Shown here one piece after another: positions 5,796 through 8,703 of a stretch of DNA of 8,703 nucleotides; the stretch's first letter is position 1; every line of letters starts with the position of its first letter. The notes below the pieces were generated by a model. It searched no databases and was not told the origin of the DNA. It saw only the letters and a program-made list of their open reading frames with translations. The position numbers and the translations under genes are program-made. The stretch comes from an uncultured Hyphomicrobiales bacterium (GTDB lineage Bacteria > Pseudomonadota > Alphaproteobacteria > Rhizobiales > Beijerinckiaceae), in NCBI GenBank assembly GCA_903932565.1, contig CAIZGQ010000753.1:1-8703 (forward strand), in the 5' to 3' direction.

Positions 5796-6443
5796 ATGCC
5801 CCGCATTGCCCCCATCGACACCGCCCGCGCCGACGCTTCGCTTCAGGCCACCCTGTCAGCCGTGAAGTCAAAGATCGGCATGGTGCCGAACCTGTTCACC
5901 ACCTTCGCCCAGTCCCCCTCGGTTCTGACGGGCTATCTCGGCCTCAACGACGCCCTCACCCACGGCGTTTTGTCAGCCCAGCAGCGCGAGATCGTGTCTC
6001 TGGCGGTCGCCCAGGCCAACGAGTGCCATTATTGCCTGTCCGCCCACAGCCTCATGGGCAAGGGCGCTGGCCTGTCACCGGAGGCCATTCGCAAGGCCCG
6101 CCACGGCGCCGCCGAGACCAAGGTCGACAATGCCGTCGCCGTCTTTGCCCGTCGCGTGGTCGATCTGCGCGGCAAGGTATCGGATGCTGATCTCGCAACG
6201 GCGCGCGAAGCAGGCCTGAACGACGCCCACATCATCGAAGTGATCGCCAACGTCGCAATCAACATCTTCACAAACTACACCAACAACGTCGCCTTGACCG
6301 ACATCGACTTCCCCAAGGTCGACATCGCCCTCGCCGCCTGCGCCGGACGGTGCTCCGCGTCCAAAAAAGCGGAGCACCGCCGTTCTCAGCAACGAACACA
6401 CGTCCCGTCCAACACTGCAATTTACGCAAGGAGACTGCCATGA
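5796..6443 (+). CDS. Carboxymuconolactone decarboxylase (CMD) family, AhpD-like peroxidase-related protein, with C-terminal extension
   Basis: A 215-residue cytoplasmic protein. The AhpD signature E-x11-C-x2-C-x3-H is complete: Glu65, Cys77, Cys80 (ECHYC) and His84. In AhpD these residues form the redox/proton relay of alkylhydroperoxidase activity, so a peroxidase or disulfide reductase-like role is likely. The helical CMD domain covers about 40-165 and ends NIFTNYTNNVALTDIDFPKVDIALAA. Relatives usually end about here, near residue 181. The remaining 34 residues (from Cys182, codon TGC at 6339-6341) are rich in Arg, Lys and Ser, lack conservation I can recognise, and are encoded through a strong hairpin. 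This looks like a lost stop (TGA to TGC). The frame then ends in TGA overlapping the next ATG by 4 bp. The AraC regulator diverges upstream and probably controls this unit. Confidence 0.9.
   Translation: MPRIAPIDTARADASLQATLSAVKSKIGMVPNLFTTFAQSPSVLTGYLGLNDALTHGVLSAQQREIVSLAVAQANECHYCLSAHSLMGKGAGLSPEAIRKARHGAAETKVDNAVAVFARRVVDLRGKVSDADLATAREAGLNDAHIIEVIANVAINIFTNYTNNVALTDIDFPKVDIALAACAGRCSASKKAEHRRSQQRTHVPSNTAIYARRLP
6348..6379. repeat. Perfect 11-bp hairpin inside the 3' end of the AhpD-like frame
   Basis: CGGTGCTCCGC (6348-6358) and GCGGAGCACCG (6369-6379) are exact reverse complements around the 10-base loop GTCCAAAAAA. No T-run follows the stem. A hairpin of this strength normally lies after a gene, which supports the view that the coding frame once ended just before it, near 6341. 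It may separate expression of the two genes, for example by stabilising the upstream mRNA. Confidence 0.6.
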
Positions 6444-6820
6444 ACATCCGTTTTGTCACAAAGACCCTTCACGCCTATATCGATTATCCGGTTGCGCTAA
6501 GCCTGACGGCCATGCCGTTTTTGCTTGGCCTTGGAAAAACCAATCCCGCCGCGCTGTGGTTGTCCGTGGTGACCGGCGTTGCCGCCTTCTTCCTCACAAT
6601 TCTGACGGATCATGAAACCGGCCTGATCCGCGTCCTGCCGTATTCGCTTCACCTGAACGTGGACCGTTTGGTGGGTTTTGTGTTCGTGGCTGCACCCTTC
6701 GCGCTGGGCTTTCAAGGGTTGGATGCCTGGTATTATTGGGCGAATGGCATCACGGTGCTGCTTGTGACCTTCGTGCTCAACACATCTGATAGCAACCGCA
6801 GCGGACTGGTTGCGGCCTGA
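6440..6820 (+). CDS. Small four-helix membrane protein with internal duplication (SPW-repeat-like)
   Basis: A 126-residue inner-membrane protein of unknown function with four predicted membrane segments at about 16-32, 36-55, 75-91 and 97-114. The two halves look alike at a constant offset of 60 residues: H11-x3-D15-x10-P26-F27-x2-G30 matches H71-x3-D75-x10-P86-F87-x2-G90. Two-helix repeats of this sort are typical of SPW-repeat membrane proteins, to which I tentatively assign it. AAGGAG (6428-6433) lies six bases before ATG 6440. The start overlaps the stop of the AhpD-like gene by 4 bp (ATGA), so the two are cotranscribed and may be translationally coupled. The unit ends at the terminator at 6849-6890. 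The link with the redox protein suggests a membrane role in the same response (inference). Confidence 0.85.
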   Translation: MNIRFVTKTLHAYIDYPVALSLTAMPFLLGLGKTNPAALWLSVVTGVAAFFLTILTDHETGLIRVLPYSLHLNVDRLVGFVFVAAPFALGFQGLDAWYYWANGITVLLVTFVLNTSDSNRSGLVAA

Positions 6821-6848
6821 CCCTCAGTCGCAGCAAAATATACCTCAG

Positions 6849-6890
6849 GAAAGCTGCCGGAATATCCGCCCGGCAGCTTTCGCTTTTTAT
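6849..6890 (+). terminator. Rho-independent terminator after the AhpD-like/membrane protein unit
   Basis: GAAAGCTGCCGG (6849-6860) and CCGGCAGCTTTC (6870-6881) form a perfect 12-bp stem with a 9-base loop, followed by GC and TTTTTAT (6884-6890). It begins 28 bases after the membrane protein stop. This is the clearest terminator in the window. Confidence 0.9.
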
Positions 6891-7182
6891 AATCTGGCGC
6901 AATCGAACGCGCGACCGAGCCTGGAAAAAGTGATCGCAACATTCAACTTTCCAGACAGCACCGGATTTGCGCAAACGGCATCATCAAAACGAACACGCCC
7001 GAAGGGCAGCTTTCAATTATAATTCTTCACATGAAGATCCAATATAATCAGTCATGATCTGCTGCGAGATAATACAATTGTCATCAACTATTCAAATGAC
7101 CTTGTTGTTGTCGACTTAAGCCTCTTGACGATATCCCGAATGGCAAGCCGGCCTTTCTGGATTCCGCTCAAGGAGAGACTTG
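6891..7182. other. Gene-free, partly AT-rich stretch before the small exported protein gene
   Basis: About 290 bp with no recognisable protein. The part 7010-7110 is distinctly AT-rich (TATAATT, ATATAATCAG, GATAATACAATTG), which fits a promoter region for the gene at 7183. It includes a short inverted repeat GTCAT/ATGAC at about 7080-7100. No -35/-10 pair is clear enough to name. Confidence 0.45.
7170..7175 (+). promoter_or_regulatory. Ribosome binding site (AAGGAG) of the small exported protein
   Basis: AAGGAG is followed by seven bases and ATG 7183. The TTG directly before that ATG is also in frame, but ATG has the better spacing. Confidence 0.65.
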
Positions 7183-7548
7183 ATGCTGAAATTTCAACTC
7201 GCATCTTTTGCCTTTTTGGCAATCACATTATCGAGTCCCGATCTCAGGTTAGCAGTCTCCGACATTGATCTTTCCTCAGGCGAGGTTACATGCTCGTATT
7301 TCAATCATCATCTAGATTACGTTGAGCGTCTTGTGACAATGCGGCAATGGCTTGATCCGGCCCCCATCGTGCATCACGTCAATCCGGATTTTGTCGAAGA
7401 GGGTGTGAAGCGCACAACTCGGTATTGCCTTGCTTTTCCAGATGCCAAGATCGCCCATATTCCTGACGAAGTTTTCTATTTGAGCAGCGGCCAGACCAAG
7501 GGCCAGGATACAGATCAAATTTACGTTGGATCAATATTGGAGAGGTGA
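7183..7548 (+). CDS. Small exported protein of unknown function
   Basis: I do not recognise this 121-residue protein. It begins MLKFQLASFAFLAITLSS, a positive charge followed by a hydrophobic run that looks like a Sec signal peptide. Cleavage would be near residue 24 (LRLA before VSDID), though the site is not a strong one. The mature part has two cysteines, Cys37 (EVTCSYF) and Cys82 (TRYCLAF), which could pair in the periplasm, and ends in DQIYVGSILER. A perfect ribosome site at 7170-7175 and GC-rich third positions weaker than in its neighbours suggest a real but possibly acquired or fast-evolving gene. It stands alone between a terminator and the convergent ABC permease gene. Confidence 0.65.
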   Translation: MLKFQLASFAFLAITLSSPDLRLAVSDIDLSSGEVTCSYFNHHLDYVERLVTMRQWLDPAPIVHHVNPDFVEEGVKRTTRYCLAFPDAKIAHIPDEVFYLSSGQTKGQDTDQIYVGSILER

Positions 7549-7585
7549 TTGGGGATTGGCTTTAAATCTGCGCCGGTTGAATTTT

Positions 7586-7607
7586 ACGCACTTGACCTCT
7601 TGTGCGT
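7586..7607. terminator. Weak inverted repeat between convergent genes
   Basis: ACGCAC (7586-7591) and GTGCGT (7602-7607) are reverse complements around a 10-base spacer. It lies between the stops of the exported protein gene (7548) and the ABC permease gene (7673), where a shared terminator is expected. The stem is short and has no T-run, so this is only a candidate. Confidence 0.25.
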
Positions 7608-7672
7608 GCTGAGCTCACCAAAATGTACAGCGACCGATGCTTGCCCCGGACACGAGACCTACGTTTGGCCTC

Positions 7673-8703
7673 TCATTGCACCGTTCGCTTGAATAGCCAT
7701 GTCGCTGCCGACAGCGAAATGACCGCGATCGCGGCCATCGGCCATAGCCGTTCTGCCACCAGCGCGAACGGCATGTCGCGCAGAAAAACCCCGCGAATGA
7801 TGACGATGAAATGGGTCAGCGGATTGATCATGGCAATGGGTGCCAGCCATCCGGGCATGTTCTGCACCGGCGAGGTGAAGCCAGACAGCATCATTGCGGG
7901 CATCATGAACACCATGATGCCCATCATCGCCTGCTGCTGGTTGGAGACCAGCGATGAAATGAAGAGACCAACGCCGACGATCGCCAGAAGGAAAACGATC
8001 AGCCCGGCAAATAGCACAGGGGCGGAGCCAGTCAGGTGGATGCCAAAGACAAACTCAACCACCAGCGCAATCAATATGCCCTGGCCCACGCCGACAATCA
8101 GACCCGGCACGGCCTTGCCAACAAGGATCTCAAAAGGTTGAAGCGGCGAAACAAGCAACTGCTCAAAGGTGCCGAGTTCACGCTCGCGCGCCACCGACAT
8201 ACCCACGATCATCAGGACAGTGGACATCGCAAGAGACCCGATCAAAGTGGGCACCATGGCCGTCTGATAATCGCGGTTGGGATTGTACCAGCTCCGATCA
8301 ACGATTTCGCTGATGGGTGCAACTTGGGCTCCTGTCGAACGTTCGACAGCATATTGACCGACAATGGTCGAGACATAGCTGTTGACGATCTGGGCACCGT
8401 TTGATTTACGCCCATCCAACAGGATCTGAACGCTAGGCGTTTCTCCAGCAGCCAGCTTGCGGGAAAAGTCCTGGGCAATCTGAACCACGGCGATCACATC
8501 CTGCCGATCGATGGCCGCCTGCGCATCTGCCTCGCTGGCATATCGGCGGACTTCCGAAAAGTTCGAAGCATGTTCGAACCGCGAGATAAGCTCCGATGAG
8601 GCAACACCCCAATCCTGATTGAGAACGCCGAGCGGGACATTTTTGATTTCCAGCGTGGCGGCAGACGCAAAGAGAAAAAACTGAATCAGCGGCGGAACGA
8701 TCA
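7673..8703 (-). CDS. ABC-2 type transporter permease, N-terminus cut by the window edge
   Basis: An inner-membrane permease of an ABC exporter of the YhhJ/YbhR kind. About 342 residues are visible; the family has about 370, so roughly 25-30 are missing, and the frame stays open to the right edge. The visible start IVPPLIQFFLFASAATLEIKN is the end of the first membrane helix. A large periplasmic domain follows (LGVLNQDWGVASSELISRFEHASNF onward, about 150 residues). Then come five hydrophobic segments. The ABC-2 signature RERELGTFEQLLVSPLQPFEIL lies after the second helix, and NPLTHFIVIIRGVFL near the end is the other conserved block. The C-terminus is FKRTVQ. The partner ATPase and any membrane fusion protein gene would lie to the right. 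The substrate is unknown. Confidence 0.93.
   Translation of the reverse strand, partial: IVPPLIQFFLFASAATLEIKNVPLGVLNQDWGVASSELISRFEHASNFSEVRRYASEADAQAAIDRQDVIAVVQIAQDFSRKLAAGETPSVQILLDGRKSNGAQIVNSYVSTIVGQYAVERSTGAQVAPISEIVDRSWYNPNRDYQTAMVPTLIGSLAMSTVLMIVGMSVARERELGTFEQLLVSPLQPFEILVGKAVPGLIVGVGQGILIALVVEFVFGIHLTGSAPVLFAGLIVFLLAIVGVGLFISSLVSNQQQAMMGIMVFMMPAMMLSGFTSPVQNMPGWLAPIAMINPLTHFIVIIRGVFLRDMPFALVAERLWPMAAIAVISLSAATWLFKRTVQ

Noticed and set aside
8036..8404. 122-residue plus-strand open frame inside the ABC permease region
   Set aside because: It is antisense to clear ABC-2 permease coding sequence and has no recognisable features.
1..8703. Mobile elements, CRISPR arrays, tRNA/rRNA genes, toxin-antitoxin or phage genes
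   Set aside because: None seen: no transposase or integrase motifs, no terminal repeats with target duplications, no regularly spaced repeats and no cloverleaf-like sequence.

Overview
The window looks like ordinary chromosomal DNA from a GC-rich alphaproteobacterium, most plausibly of the Rhizobiales/Hyphomicrobiales. This rests on the style of the proteins (LysR, Cupin_6-type AraC, CaiB-type CoA-transferase, SDR, solo alpha/beta hydrolase), GC-rich codon use and clear AAGGAG ribosome sites. It is an inference, since no rRNA or marker gene is present. No transposase, integrase, CRISPR array, tRNA or rRNA was seen.

Layout, left to right. (1) Minus strand, 1-328: the N-terminal third of a CaiB/BaiF CoA-transferase that runs off the left edge and appears to start at TTG. 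(2) 329-846: a gene-free stretch of about 520 bp with a 25-bp near-perfect palindrome and two back-to-back hairpins. (3) 847-3672: a LysR regulator (minus) diverging from a two-gene unit (plus) of an Asp-nucleophile alpha/beta hydrolase and a short-chain dehydrogenase/reductase. This is a typical layout for a small catabolic or detoxification unit controlled by its own regulator. (4) 3673-4033: a gene-free stretch with a perfect hairpin. (5) 4034-4807: a Ser-nucleophile alpha/beta hydrolase that matches only the hydrolase half of the well-known hydrolase/OsmC fusion. (6) 4875-6820: an AraC regulator (minus) diverging from an AhpD-like carboxymuconolactone decarboxylase-family protein and a small four-helix membrane protein (plus). 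These two genes overlap by 4 bp and end at a clear rho-independent terminator. (7) 7183-7548: a small exported protein of unknown function. (8) Minus strand, 7673-8703: an ABC-2 type export permease that runs off the right edge.

Two regulator-plus-target modules (LysR/hydrolase/SDR and AraC/AhpD-like/membrane protein) dominate the window. Both look like small-molecule or redox stress responses, but no substrate can be read from the sequence. The most notable oddities are an apparent stop-codon loss that extends the AhpD-like protein by about 34 residues through a hairpin, the long palindrome upstream of the CoA-transferase, and an internal duplication in the small membrane protein. I found no convincing evidence of a wholly new system.
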